Positions 8,662-16,007 of a stretch of 64,000 nt of DNA are shown in pieces (position 1 is the stretch's first letter; every line of letters begins with the position of its first letter). A model generated the notes under the pieces. The model did no database searches, was not told the origin of the DNA, and saw only the letters and a list, made by a program, of their open reading frames with translations. Where the stretch lies: assembly GCF_013322225.1 (NCBI RefSeq), contig NZ_JAAMFB010000043.1:1-64000 (forward strand). Reading direction: 5' to 3'. Both the position numbers and the translations under genes were made by a program. The stretch is from Agrobacterium larrymoorei. GTDB taxonomy: Bacteria > Pseudomonadota > Alphaproteobacteria > Rhizobiales > Rhizobiaceae.

Positions 8662-8677
8662 GTTGGGAGCTCCCAAC
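8662..8677. promoter_or_regulatory. parS-like perfect palindrome, unit 2 type
   Basis: GTTGGGAGCTCCCAAC is a perfect 16-bp palindrome in the repA-repB gap of unit 2. It keeps the GTT...GC...AAC frame of repABC parS but has G and C where the unit 1 sites have C and G (positions 6 and 11). Location and form make it the likely centromere of unit 2 RepB. Confidence 0.7.
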
Positions 8678-8736
8678 CAAGAGCTTTTGCAATCAAAAAT
8701 GCGACGGCACGACGGCAAGCCCAAGAGGATGATGTC

Positions 8737-9753
8737 ATGAGTCGCAAAGACGCAATCGATACGTTGTTCCTAAAGAAGCAGCCTGCGACCGATAGAACAT
8801 CAGTCGACAAGTCAGCCGTTCGTGTCCGTACCGGAGCGATTTCGGCCATGGGTTCGTCTTTGCAAGAAATGTCCGAGGCAGTAAAAGCTGCAGCTCGGCT
8901 GCAGGAGCAACTGGCTGCGGGCGAAGCGGTCGTGTCCCTGGATCCATCCATGATCGACGGCTCGCCGATCGCGGATCGGCTGCCCGCGGACGTGGATCCG
9001 AAGTTCGAGCTGCTTGAGGCGAGCATTTCGCAAGATGGACAGCAGGTGCCGATTCTCGTCAGGCCGCATCCTGAGGCTGCCGGTCGATATCAAATCGTAT
9101 ATGGAAGGCGTCGGCTGCGCGCAGCGGTAAATCTGCGGAGAGAGGTTTCTGCAATTGTCCGAAATCTCACGGACCGTGAACTGGTCGTGGCTCAAGGCCG
9201 CGAAAATCTTGACCGTGCTGACCTATCATTCATTGAGAAGGCTCTCTTCGCCCTGCGCCTTGAAGATGCAGGATTTGATCGGGCCACCATCATCGCCGCG
9301 CTTTCCACTGACAAAGCCGACCTCAGCCGCTACATAACTGTAGCGAGGGGAATACCGCTGAACCTCGCTACACAAATTGGTCCAGCGTCGAAAGCTGGTC
9401 GATCGCGTTGGGTCGCACTCGCCGAGGAGCTTGGGAAGCCCAAGGCAAGGGAAGCAATCGAAGCGGTGCTTAGTTTAGAGCACTTTAAGCACTCCGATAG
9501 CGACGCCCGCTTTACCCTCATTTTCAACGCTGTTTCAAAGCCGCCCGCTACCGCTAAGGTTCTAAAAAAAGTAAGGGCCTGGAGCACGCCAAAGGGGAAA
9601 AAGGCCGCGACGATTCGGCAAGAAGTCGGACGAACGGCGCTGATTTTCGACGAGAAATTGGTGCCAACCTTTGGCGAATATGTCGCTGACAAGTTGGATA
9701 GCCTGTATGCCCAATTCCTTGAAACAACCGGAGGAGGAAAGCTCGACCAATAG
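8737..9753 (+). CDS. repB: RepB (unit 2), ParB-type centromere-binding protein
   Basis: Second RepB, 338 residues from ATG 8737 preceded by AAGAGGATG. Conserved ParB core: IADRLP, DGQQVPILVRPHP and YGRRRLRAA at about 105-130, ENLDRADLSFIEKA, and an HTH region DRATIIAALSTDKADLSRYI at about 186-205. The N-terminal RepA-contact region and the C-terminal dimerisation region differ clearly from unit 1 RepB. That fits a partition system specific to its own parS (8662). Confidence 0.94.
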   Translation: MSRKDAIDTLFLKKQPATDRTSVDKSAVRVRTGAISAMGSSLQEMSEAVKAAARLQEQLAAGEAVVSLDPSMIDGSPIADRLPADVDPKFELLEASISQDGQQVPILVRPHPEAAGRYQIVYGRRRLRAAVNLRREVSAIVRNLTDRELVVAQGRENLDRADLSFIEKALFALRLEDAGFDRATIIAALSTDKADLSRYITVARGIPLNLATQIGPASKAGRSRWVALAEELGKPKAREAIEAVLSLEHFKHSDSDARFTLIFNAVSKPPATAKVLKKVRAWSTPKGKKAATIRQEVGRTALIFDEKLVPTFGEYVADKLDSLYAQFLETTGGGKLDQ

Positions 9754-9815
9754 CCAAGGTTTCATCCAATTCAAAGCTTTGCTTGATTAAGATGGATTGG
9801 CTCTCACAGCAAAAG

Positions 9816-9865
9816 AAAAAGGCCCCCGAAACAGCGTTTCAGTAGACCTCCTCTGTAGTCTAGCA
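9816..9865 (-). ncRNA. repE: repABC counter-transcribed RNA, unit 2
   Basis: Minus-strand promoter TTGACT (9900-9895), 17-bp spacer, GATTCT (9877-9872) identical in layout to unit 1, with a start near 9865. It is followed by a hairpin with stem GAAAC-GCT-GTTTC and a GC-rich base leading into a T run (plus AAAAA, 9816-9820). The transcribed loop sequence differs from unit 1 (5123-5170), so the two RNAs should not cross-regulate. Ends are inferred. Confidence 0.75.
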
Positions 9866-9967
9866 GCTAAGAGAATCGCATTTCCAGGAATCGTAGTCAA
9901 GGGACCCGTAAGGGAAAGCGTCATTTCGACGGGCGGATTTCTATTGCCTAGCAAAAGGTAAGAGGAA

Positions 9968-11287
9968 ATGCAGACGCATATCTCAACGACGCCCTTTGGG
10001 CGGCGGCCGATGACGCTCGGCCATCTTGCAAGTCAGATGGCAGCAAGAGCGGTCGCATCAGACGTTATTGCCAACAAATGGCAGGTTTTCCAGCACATCC
10101 GTGAATCGCGGGAACTGATCGGAGCCACCGACCGCTCACTCTCGATCCTTAACGCGCTGTTGACATTTCACCCAGAGATCACCTTGACTGGTGGCGCCGA
10201 ACTGGTCGTATGGCCTTCTAACGAGCAACTGATGGCTCGCGCCAACGGCATGCCCGCCACGACACTGCGCCGGCATCTTGCCGTACTGGTCGACTGCGGG
10301 CTCATCATTCGTCGCGACAGCCCCAACGGCAAACGGTTCGCTCGCAAAGGAAGGGGAGGAGAGATCAAGCAGGCCTATGGCTTCGATCTGTCGCCGATCG
10401 TGGCGCGGTCCGAAGAATTCCGAGATATGGCTCAGGAGGTACAAGTTGAAAAGACGGCCTTCCGAGTGGCGAAGGAGCGTTTGACCCTTCTTCGCCGAGA
10501 CATCGTGAAAATGATCGACGCGGGCATCGACGAGAGCGTACCGGGAAATTGGGGAAGATTTTCACAGACCTATCAGGGGATCATCGGCCGGCTGCCACGT
10601 TCCGCGTCTCGCCAGATTACCGAGAGTATTGCCTTGGAGCTCGAGGAACTCTGCACTGAGATCCGTGACGTATTGGAATTGTTTACGAAATCAGTGATTC
10701 TGAACGCCAATGAGTCCCATTTCGGTCGTCACATACAGAATTCAAAGCCAGACTCTAAATTTGAATCTGAATACGGTACTAGAAAGGAAAAAGAAGCGGG
10801 CGGCAGCGTTGCGGAAACCAAAAACGGGCGGAGTTCGCCGCAACGCGAGCTGCCATTGGGAATCGTGCTGGATGCCTGCCCCGAGATGCAGGAACTGGCT
10901 CAGGGAGGGACAATCCGACATTGGCGCGATTTGCTGGCGACGGCTGAGCTTGCCCGGCCGATGCTGGGGATTAGTCCGAGCGCCTGGCAGGAGGCCCGCG
11001 AAACCATGGGCGAGCAACACGCGGCGATCACGCTGGCTTCGATCTATCAGCGGGCCGGTCAGATCAATAACGCCGGGGGCTATCTGCGCAGCCTGACGGA
11101 ACGGGCCAAGGATGGGAAGTTTTCGACCTGGCCGATGGTCATGGCGTTGCGCCGGGCGAAGCTGGACGATCAGAAGAATGCAACCGGCGTTGGGAAGCCG
11201 CGAACTGTTGAGGAGGTCGAGGATGACAGCCGCCTCCACGTTTCGGAATCGCTGCACAAAAACCTGAGAAAGCCGAGATCATGGTAA
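9968..11287 (+). CDS. repC: RepC (unit 2), replication initiator
   Basis: Second repABC initiator, 439 residues from ATG 9968 after AGAGGAA. N-terminus HISTTPFGRRPMTLG, winged-helix block PATTLRRHLAVLVDCGLIIR (about 95-115), GYGFDLSPIVARSEE-type segment, and C-terminal HWRDLLATAE and SPSAWQEARETMGE blocks. It is 35 residues longer than unit 1 RepC, mostly at the C-terminus. An AT-richer stretch with TACAGAATTCAAA at 10734-10746, shared with unit 1, is the probable origin. The 183 bp after the gene hold no recognised feature. Confidence 0.94.
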   Translation: MQTHISTTPFGRRPMTLGHLASQMAARAVASDVIANKWQVFQHIRESRELIGATDRSLSILNALLTFHPEITLTGGAELVVWPSNEQLMARANGMPATTLRRHLAVLVDCGLIIRRDSPNGKRFARKGRGGEIKQAYGFDLSPIVARSEEFRDMAQEVQVEKTAFRVAKERLTLLRRDIVKMIDAGIDESVPGNWGRFSQTYQGIIGRLPRSASRQITESIALELEELCTEIRDVLELFTKSVILNANESHFGRHIQNSKPDSKFESEYGTRKEKEAGGSVAETKNGRSSPQRELPLGIVLDACPEMQELAQGGTIRHWRDLLATAELARPMLGISPSAWQEARETMGEQHAAITLASIYQRAGQINNAGGYLRSLTERAKDGKFSTWPMVMALRRAKLDDQKNATGVGKPRTVEEVEDDSRLHVSESLHKNLRKPRSW

Positions 11288-11469
11288 TCCCCTCGCTAAT
11301 CAGCCGCCGAGATGTCGACGTCAGTGATCAACCCGGAACGTCGGGCGCGATCGATCAGGTTCTTGACGGATGTGGCTTTTAGCTCCCGACTTCATTTGAA
11401 GCGCTAAGCTAAAACTCCCATACCAAAAATTTCCGCTTACGACCTCATGCGGGGGAGGGAGGGGGCCGG

Positions 11470-12603
11470 CTAAAGCCCTGATGCCTTGGTCAAATTCACG
11501 CGGAAGCGATCACGTCGTCTCTGATATCGGCGGGTCATCTCTGCGGACGCGTGCCCCAGTTGCTTCTGGACGTACCGCTCATCGACTTCGGCAGAAGAAG
11601 CGAGGCCAGCACGAAGGGAGTGACCGGAGAACTTAAACGCACGCTCGATCTCGCTGAGATCACCGCGAACGCCGGCCGCCATCGCGGCCCGCTTCACTAG
11701 CCGAGCTACTTCCTTGTCATTCAGCCGTTCTGGCCCAACTGCTTTGCCTTGTCCCGTCACGCGACGGAAGAGGGGACCGTGCGCAAGCTTGGCGAACTTG
11801 ATCCACATCTCGATCGCGGCGACCGGGCAGGTCGTATCAGACGAGCCGCGACCCACCTCAACCTCTCGCCATCCGGCTTTGCCGCGCAAGGTGACGAGCA
11901 TTCCCTTGTCGAGGATTTCGATCCAGCCGCGCCCATCTTCGGTCTGGTCTGCCTTCAGATCAAGGCCAACGAGCTCGGAGCGACGAAGACCACCGGCAAA
12001 GCCGACCAGCAACATTGCGCGGTCGCGCAGGCCGCGCAGCGAACCGCGATCGAGCGTCTCGACCATAGCGATGATATCTTCAGCCATGACCGCTTCCTTC
12101 TGGACCGGTGGCTTGGCGTGGCTATTGCGAATGCCGGCCATCACGGTGGCGATATGCCGGTCTTTGCGATCGAGCGAGAGGCCACGCTGGGCATAGTTCC
12201 AAGAGAGCGAGGAGAGGCGGCGTTCGATGGTCGAGACTGAGTTCGCTTTTGCACCCCGTTCAGCCGTACCGGAGGCGCAGGCGGTAATATAGAGCCCAAC
12301 GGTTTGCGGGTGTGGCGGGAGCGGAGCCAGATTGGACCGCCGACACCAGGCCGCAAAATGCTTCCAGTCCGATGCATAAGCCTTGCGGGTATTGGCGGAA
12401 CTGGCGGCTTCGACATAACCCCGGGCGCGATCAGCAAGACCTGCGAGATGAGCTGGCGTCTGATCCTCGCCGACGAGAGAGGGGAGGGGGCTATCGCCAG
12501 ACACCTCCGGCGCGGAAACATCAAACCCGGGCGCCATGCTGAGAGATGGCGCTGAGGTCTCCTCGACGTGAATTTCGTTGTTTTGCTCGATGATTTGGGC
12601 CAT
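11470..12603 (-). CDS. Cre-like tyrosine site-specific recombinase
   Basis: 377-residue tyrosine recombinase. The N-terminal SAM-like/core-binding domain includes NTRKAYASDWKHFAAWCRR at about 73-91. The catalytic domain has the first Arg in GFAGGLRRSEL, a Lys near GKAGWREVEV, the box SGHSLRAGLA (HxxR), then LGHAS, and the nucleophile Tyr in TRRYQRRRD near the C-terminus. The HSLRAG box and overall size resemble phage P1 Cre more than XerC/D. A perfect 15-bp dyad lies 15 bp upstream. On this plasmid it probably resolves multimers next to the replication region; an integrase role is the alternative. Confidence 0.85.
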   Translation of the reverse strand: MAQIIEQNNEIHVEETSAPSLSMAPGFDVSAPEVSGDSPLPSLVGEDQTPAHLAGLADRARGYVEAASSANTRKAYASDWKHFAAWCRRSNLAPLPPHPQTVGLYITACASGTAERGAKANSVSTIERRLSSLSWNYAQRGLSLDRKDRHIATVMAGIRNSHAKPPVQKEAVMAEDIIAMVETLDRGSLRGLRDRAMLLVGFAGGLRRSELVGLDLKADQTEDGRGWIEILDKGMLVTLRGKAGWREVEVGRGSSDTTCPVAAIEMWIKFAKLAHGPLFRRVTGQGKAVGPERLNDKEVARLVKRAAMAAGVRGDLSEIERAFKFSGHSLRAGLASSAEVDERYVQKQLGHASAEMTRRYQRRRDRFRVNLTKASGL

Positions 12604-12618
12604 TTCTCTATAATGAGC

Positions 12619-12653
12619 ATTATGTCCGATAATGCAAGATTATCGGACATAAT
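12619..12653. repeat. Perfect dyad beside the recombinase gene (candidate recombination site or operator)
   Basis: ATTATGTCCGATAAT, 5-nt spacer GCAAG, then its exact reverse complement ATTATCGGACATAAT. The form (two identical inverted recombinase-sized arms around a short asymmetric spacer) resembles lox-type sites of Cre-like recombinases. It lies between the divergent recombinase and DUF1403 genes, so an operator role is also possible. Confidence 0.6.
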
Positions 12654-12727
12654 AATACGCCGACATGCTGTGCGGTTTTATCCGATATGGCTGGATTAAA
12701 CCGCTCTCTTGGTTTACTCTCCTCGGC

Positions 12728-13681
12728 ATGGACTCGTTACCTATCATCACAGAACCCGCCTCAACATGGTCGCCCCGCCTGCCGCGTTGGGTCGTGGCAC
12801 GCGGACAGGATCTGACCGACTCAGATGTAGCCTTCTCTGCCGGTATCGCTCTGAAATCACTCGATGATCTCATCCGCTTATCCCCGCCATGGCTCGACTG
12901 CTGGCGCGATCGCCATGCACTCAAGTCCGCCGCTGTCGCTGCCAAAATGCTCGGCCGAAGCGAAGAGGAAGACGCGCTTCGCGACGCCGTCTTGTTGACC
13001 TCTGCGGGAGACGATCCAGGCCCCGCTGGAAGGCTGTTTCTCGCCACACGAAAGCTGGCGCGCCGGTCCGGGGCCATCAACACCTCTTTCGTCAAGCAAA
13101 TCGCTGACCTGTTAGCACTTCGGTGGGACGATGGCCTTGCGGCGATCCCGGATTTGACCGATACCGCCATCCAGTCCGGGCGAGCGGCACCCTTTGCTGT
13201 GGCGGACCTTATATCGGCGATCTCTGCTGTTCGCCCGGATGCAGAGGTGCTGGGGCTAGTGCTGGGTGAGGCTGTGCTCGCGCATAAGCTGAGTTGGCTG
13301 AAACCCGTACCTTTGCTGTTGCCGGAACGCTACGGTCCAGCATTCCGCTCGATTGGTGGCAGAGGCCGCGTCCATCCCGGCGAGCCGGCGTACCAGAAGG
13401 CAATTTGCCTGGCGCTGGTGAGTGGCGCTGACACAGCCCTGCGATCTGCCGCCGAGGTCGACCGACGAGCCGCACGGTTGCTCACTGTCGCGCCGAAATT
13501 GCGTACGAAGGGGGCCGAGCCCGTCATTCGTAGATTGCTGACGGAAGATTCCGTGTCGATCTCGGCACTCGGAGGCAATCTGTCGCGATGGGCGGCAACC
13601 CGACTGTTCGAGCGCCTCGAGAGTTTTGAGGCGGTGCGTGAGCTGTCGGGCCGATCATCGTTTCGGATTTATGGCCTGTGA
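12728..13681 (+). CDS. DUF1403 family protein
   Basis: 317 residues from ATG 12728 (MDSLPIITEP); an earlier in-frame ATG at 12665 would add 21 residues but begins right beside the dyad and has no better ribosome site. It matches what I recognise as the DUF1403 family, a mostly helical protein of unknown function found on rhizobial plasmids next to a recombinase and an ScpB-like gene. No catalytic motif, signal peptide or membrane helix is evident. It overlaps the next gene by 4 nt (GTGA), so the two are co-translated. A role in plasmid maintenance is inferred from context only. Confidence 0.75.
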   Translation: MDSLPIITEPASTWSPRLPRWVVARGQDLTDSDVAFSAGIALKSLDDLIRLSPPWLDCWRDRHALKSAAVAAKMLGRSEEEDALRDAVLLTSAGDDPGPAGRLFLATRKLARRSGAINTSFVKQIADLLALRWDDGLAAIPDLTDTAIQSGRAAPFAVADLISAISAVRPDAEVLGLVLGEAVLAHKLSWLKPVPLLLPERYGPAFRSIGGRGRVHPGEPAYQKAICLALVSGADTALRSAAEVDRRAARLLTVAPKLRTKGAEPVIRRLLTEDSVSISALGGNLSRWAATRLFERLESFEAVRELSGRSSFRIYGL

Positions 13682-14376
13682 CCATGGAAGCGAGCTCACC
13701 GAAATCAGGCCGTCGTCCAGCGCAAGATCGACAGGATATTCTGTACGATCGCGAGCTGGAAGATCTACCGCCAGAACTGCGCTGGCGGGAATGGATGATG
13801 CGGGTCGAGGCGGTGATCTTTGCCTCGGCCGAGCCGGTTTCCCGCGAGACGCTGGCGCGGGTAGTCGGTAGGGACTGCAGCATTGATCTGCTGATCGACG
13901 ATCTCGTCGAGGAATTGTTAGATCGTCCCTATGAATTGGTGTCGGTCGCTGGAGGATGGCAGCATCGCACGCGGCCACGCTTTGCCGAAACGATCCGGGC
14001 GTCTTATGCACCGACGCGGGGAGGAGCGGCGGTGCTGTCAGAGTTCGATGCGATGGTGTTGATGGCTGTGGGATACTTCCAGCCAATCACCCGTGGAGAG
14101 CTCAGTAAGATTTTTGGCAAGGAAGTAAGCCGCGATACCATCGGCAGTCTTCGGGGCGCGGGCCTCATAGGTTCCGGACCACGCAGTCCGACGCCCGGTG
14201 CGCCCTACACCTACGTGACGACGAAGTACTTCCTGTCAGCCTTCGATATGGAGACGTTGCGTGATCTCCCAAACATCGAAGCGCTGGAGGACGCGGGATT
14301 GCTCAGCAGATACGCCATACAAAGCGAAAGTGCGGCATCTCAAATCGCGGAAGCAGATGAGAGCCTTATGGAGTGA
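13678..14376 (+). CDS. ScpB-like SMC-Scp complex subunit, plasmid-borne
   Basis: 232 residues. The central winged-helix pair resembles ScpB: RWREWMMRVEAVIFASAEPV (about residues 36-55) is the typical opening of the family, followed by SRETLARVVG, and a second half LMAVGYFQPITRGELSKIFG. Chromosomal ScpB is a kleisin-binding subunit of condensin. Here the gene is coupled to DUF1403 by a GTGA overlap (an ATG at 13684 is an alternative start). The plasmid has no accompanying smc or scpA in view, so it may have been adapted to plasmid segregation. That idea is inference. Confidence 0.75.
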   Translation: MTMEASSPKSGRRPAQDRQDILYDRELEDLPPELRWREWMMRVEAVIFASAEPVSRETLARVVGRDCSIDLLIDDLVEELLDRPYELVSVAGGWQHRTRPRFAETIRASYAPTRGGAAVLSEFDAMVLMAVGYFQPITRGELSKIFGKEVSRDTIGSLRGAGLIGSGPRSPTPGAPYTYVTTKYFLSAFDMETLRDLPNIEALEDAGLLSRYAIQSESAASQIAEADESLME

Positions 14377-14420
14377 TGCCAACGGCGTTTAACAGCTTGG
14401 TTCGGTGGCGCGACCGTGCC

Positions 14421-14636
14421 TCATTCCAGATTGAGCGATTGCTTGATTTCATCGATACGCTTTGATGCTTCCGCCTTTGTCAGGTCCTCGGCGTAGGTGT
14501 CAGGCTTGGGTGCCTGTTCCGACAGGGTCTTGAGATAGGACCCCTGCGCGCCGGTCACTGGCTCATCGCCGCTTACCCAGTCGTCCGGATCCTTTTGGGT
14601 GTTGGACGTGGTGTCGGTTTTAGGATTATCAGTCAT
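14421..14636 (-). CDS. DUF3072-type small hydrophilic protein
   Basis: 71 residues, ATG at 14636. Acidic N-terminus, then a PDDWVSGDEPVTGAQGSYLK block and a C-terminal LTKAEASKRIDEIKQSL helix. These are hallmarks of the small DUF3072 proteins common in rhizobia. The longer frame upstream of the ATG shows no family resemblance. Function unknown; monocistronic and convergent with the scpB-like gene. Confidence 0.7.
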   Translation of the reverse strand: MTDNPKTDTTSNTQKDPDDWVSGDEPVTGAQGSYLKTLSEQAPKPDTYAEDLTKAEASKRIDEIKQSLNLE

Positions 14637-14777
14637 AACGTTCTCCTGAATTTGTTCTCTAAACGTTCCTTCCGCGTCTTGGTTCGGTGTGCTTTTGAAG
14701 CCGAGTGCGGAACTCAGTTGCCGCTTTTTGATCCTCCAATGCCGACAAAGTGCGACCGCGGGATGGAGAGATCGAAT

Positions 14778-15468
14778 ATGCCAGTCATAGCAACTGCAGC
14801 CTGGTCTATCCCGAAAATGGTGGGCGCTCGCTTTGCCGCAGAGGGAAGTGGGTTGGCCAGATATGCGTCCGTGTTCAGTGGCGTAGAAATTAATTCGAAA
14901 TTCTACCGATGGCAAATCCTCCACCTTTGCGCTGTGGGCTGAGGCCGTGCCCGACAATTTTAAGTTCTCGGTCAAGATCCCCAAGGACATCACGCATACC
15001 CGAGCAACGAAGGATATTGAGGAACCGCTCGCCACCTTCCTTGAAGACATCGCTCCTCTTGGTCACAAAGGCGGCCCGATGCTTTGTCAGTTGCTACCGT
15101 CGTTAGCGTTCGACCCAGAGCAACTGGATCGAACATTGCAGGTGATGCGGGAGGCCGATCCGGGGCAGATCGTTATAGAGGTGCGGCATAAAAGCTGGGC
15201 ATCGGTCGAAGCAAAAGATCTGCTAAAGACATACGCAATCGACAGGGTTCTTGCAGACCCCGCCACGGTTTGGCCGGCGGACGATTTCGCCGAGCCTCCG
15301 CGTTATGTCCGTCTACACGGTAAGCCAAAGATCTATTATTCAAGTTACACGGAAGACGAGATAGAAGCGTTTTCGAACTTGCTCGCCCCAAACAGTTGGT
15401 GCATTTTCGACAATACGGCCTCCGGGGCTGCGATCGAGAGCGCGCTGATCATGCTTGAGAAGCAATGA
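14778..15468 (+). pseudogene. DUF72 family protein, frameshifted
   Basis: The gene starts at ATG 14778 (MPVIATAAWSIPK) and shows the DUF72 features SGVEINSKFYR, then AEAVPDNFKFSVKIPKDITH, and later YVRLHGKP and WCIFDNT near the C-terminus. The reading frame breaks near 14914. Removing one A from the AAA at about 14917-14919 restores FYRWQSSTFALWAEAVPDNF and joins both halves to one protein of about 230 residues, slightly short for the family. Either a recent pseudogene or a homopolymer sequencing error. Confidence 0.75.
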
Positions 15469-15619
15469 ACCTATTAGGGACCGACAGCTCAGCGGATGGC
15501 GCCGCAGCATTCGGGAGGCGCAAAACAACGCATGAGTGAAGAGCCATGAACCCCGTTATCGCTCCAGCCGTACAAGAGGCGTTGCTAAACAATATGCTTC
15601 ATCGACTTATGCTAGCTAC

Positions 15620-15672
15620 TTTGTCATCTTCGTGCTACATAAAGCAATGTATTGCCGTACGAAGGTGACAAA
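15620..15672. promoter_or_regulatory. Long inverted repeat at the hipBA promoter (probable HipB operator)
   Basis: TTTGTCATCTTCGT (15620-15633) and ACGAAGGTGACAAA (15659-15672) are inverted with 13 of 14 bases matching, separated by 25 bp. The right arm contains the ribosome site GAAGGTG and ends on the first base of the hipB ATG. Such dyads are typical targets for autoregulating HipB antitoxins. Confidence 0.65.
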
Positions 15673-16007
15673 TGCCCACTCCTCATCAGCCGTCTGCAGC
15701 CGTACGGCGTTCTTTGCGAAAGCTCGGCGCGGACATTCACGACGCGCGCCGACGCCGTAAGTTGCCGATGGCTGTTGTGGCAGAGCGAGCCTTTACCTCT
15801 CGCTCGACGTTACAAAAGATCGAGGCGGGCGATTCGAATGTCAGCATCGGTATCTATGCCGGGGTCCTTCAGGCTTTGGGACTGCTCGAGGGGCTGAGCA
15901 AGGTTGCTGATATTGGTAACGACAGTGTCGGGCAAGCGCTTGCCAGTGCTGATCTGCCAAAGCGTGTCCGTTTAAAGCGCGTATCAGGATCTTCTTCCGA
16001 TGGCTGA
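15672..16007 (+). CDS. hipB: HipB-like antitoxin, XRE-family regulator
   Basis: 111-residue DNA-binding protein. An XRE helix-turn-helix spans about residues 14-75 (RSLRKLGADIHDARRRRKLP, AERAFTSRSTLQKIEAGDSN, then GIYAGVLQALGL). It overlaps the downstream hipA-like gene by 8 nt, the usual HipB-HipA order. HipB neutralises HipA and represses the operon; the dyad overlapping the start codon is the likely operator. Confidence 0.85.
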   Translation: MPTPHQPSAAVRRSLRKLGADIHDARRRRKLPMAVVAERAFTSRSTLQKIEAGDSNVSIGIYAGVLQALGLLEGLSKVADIGNDSVGQALASADLPKRVRLKRVSGSSSDG

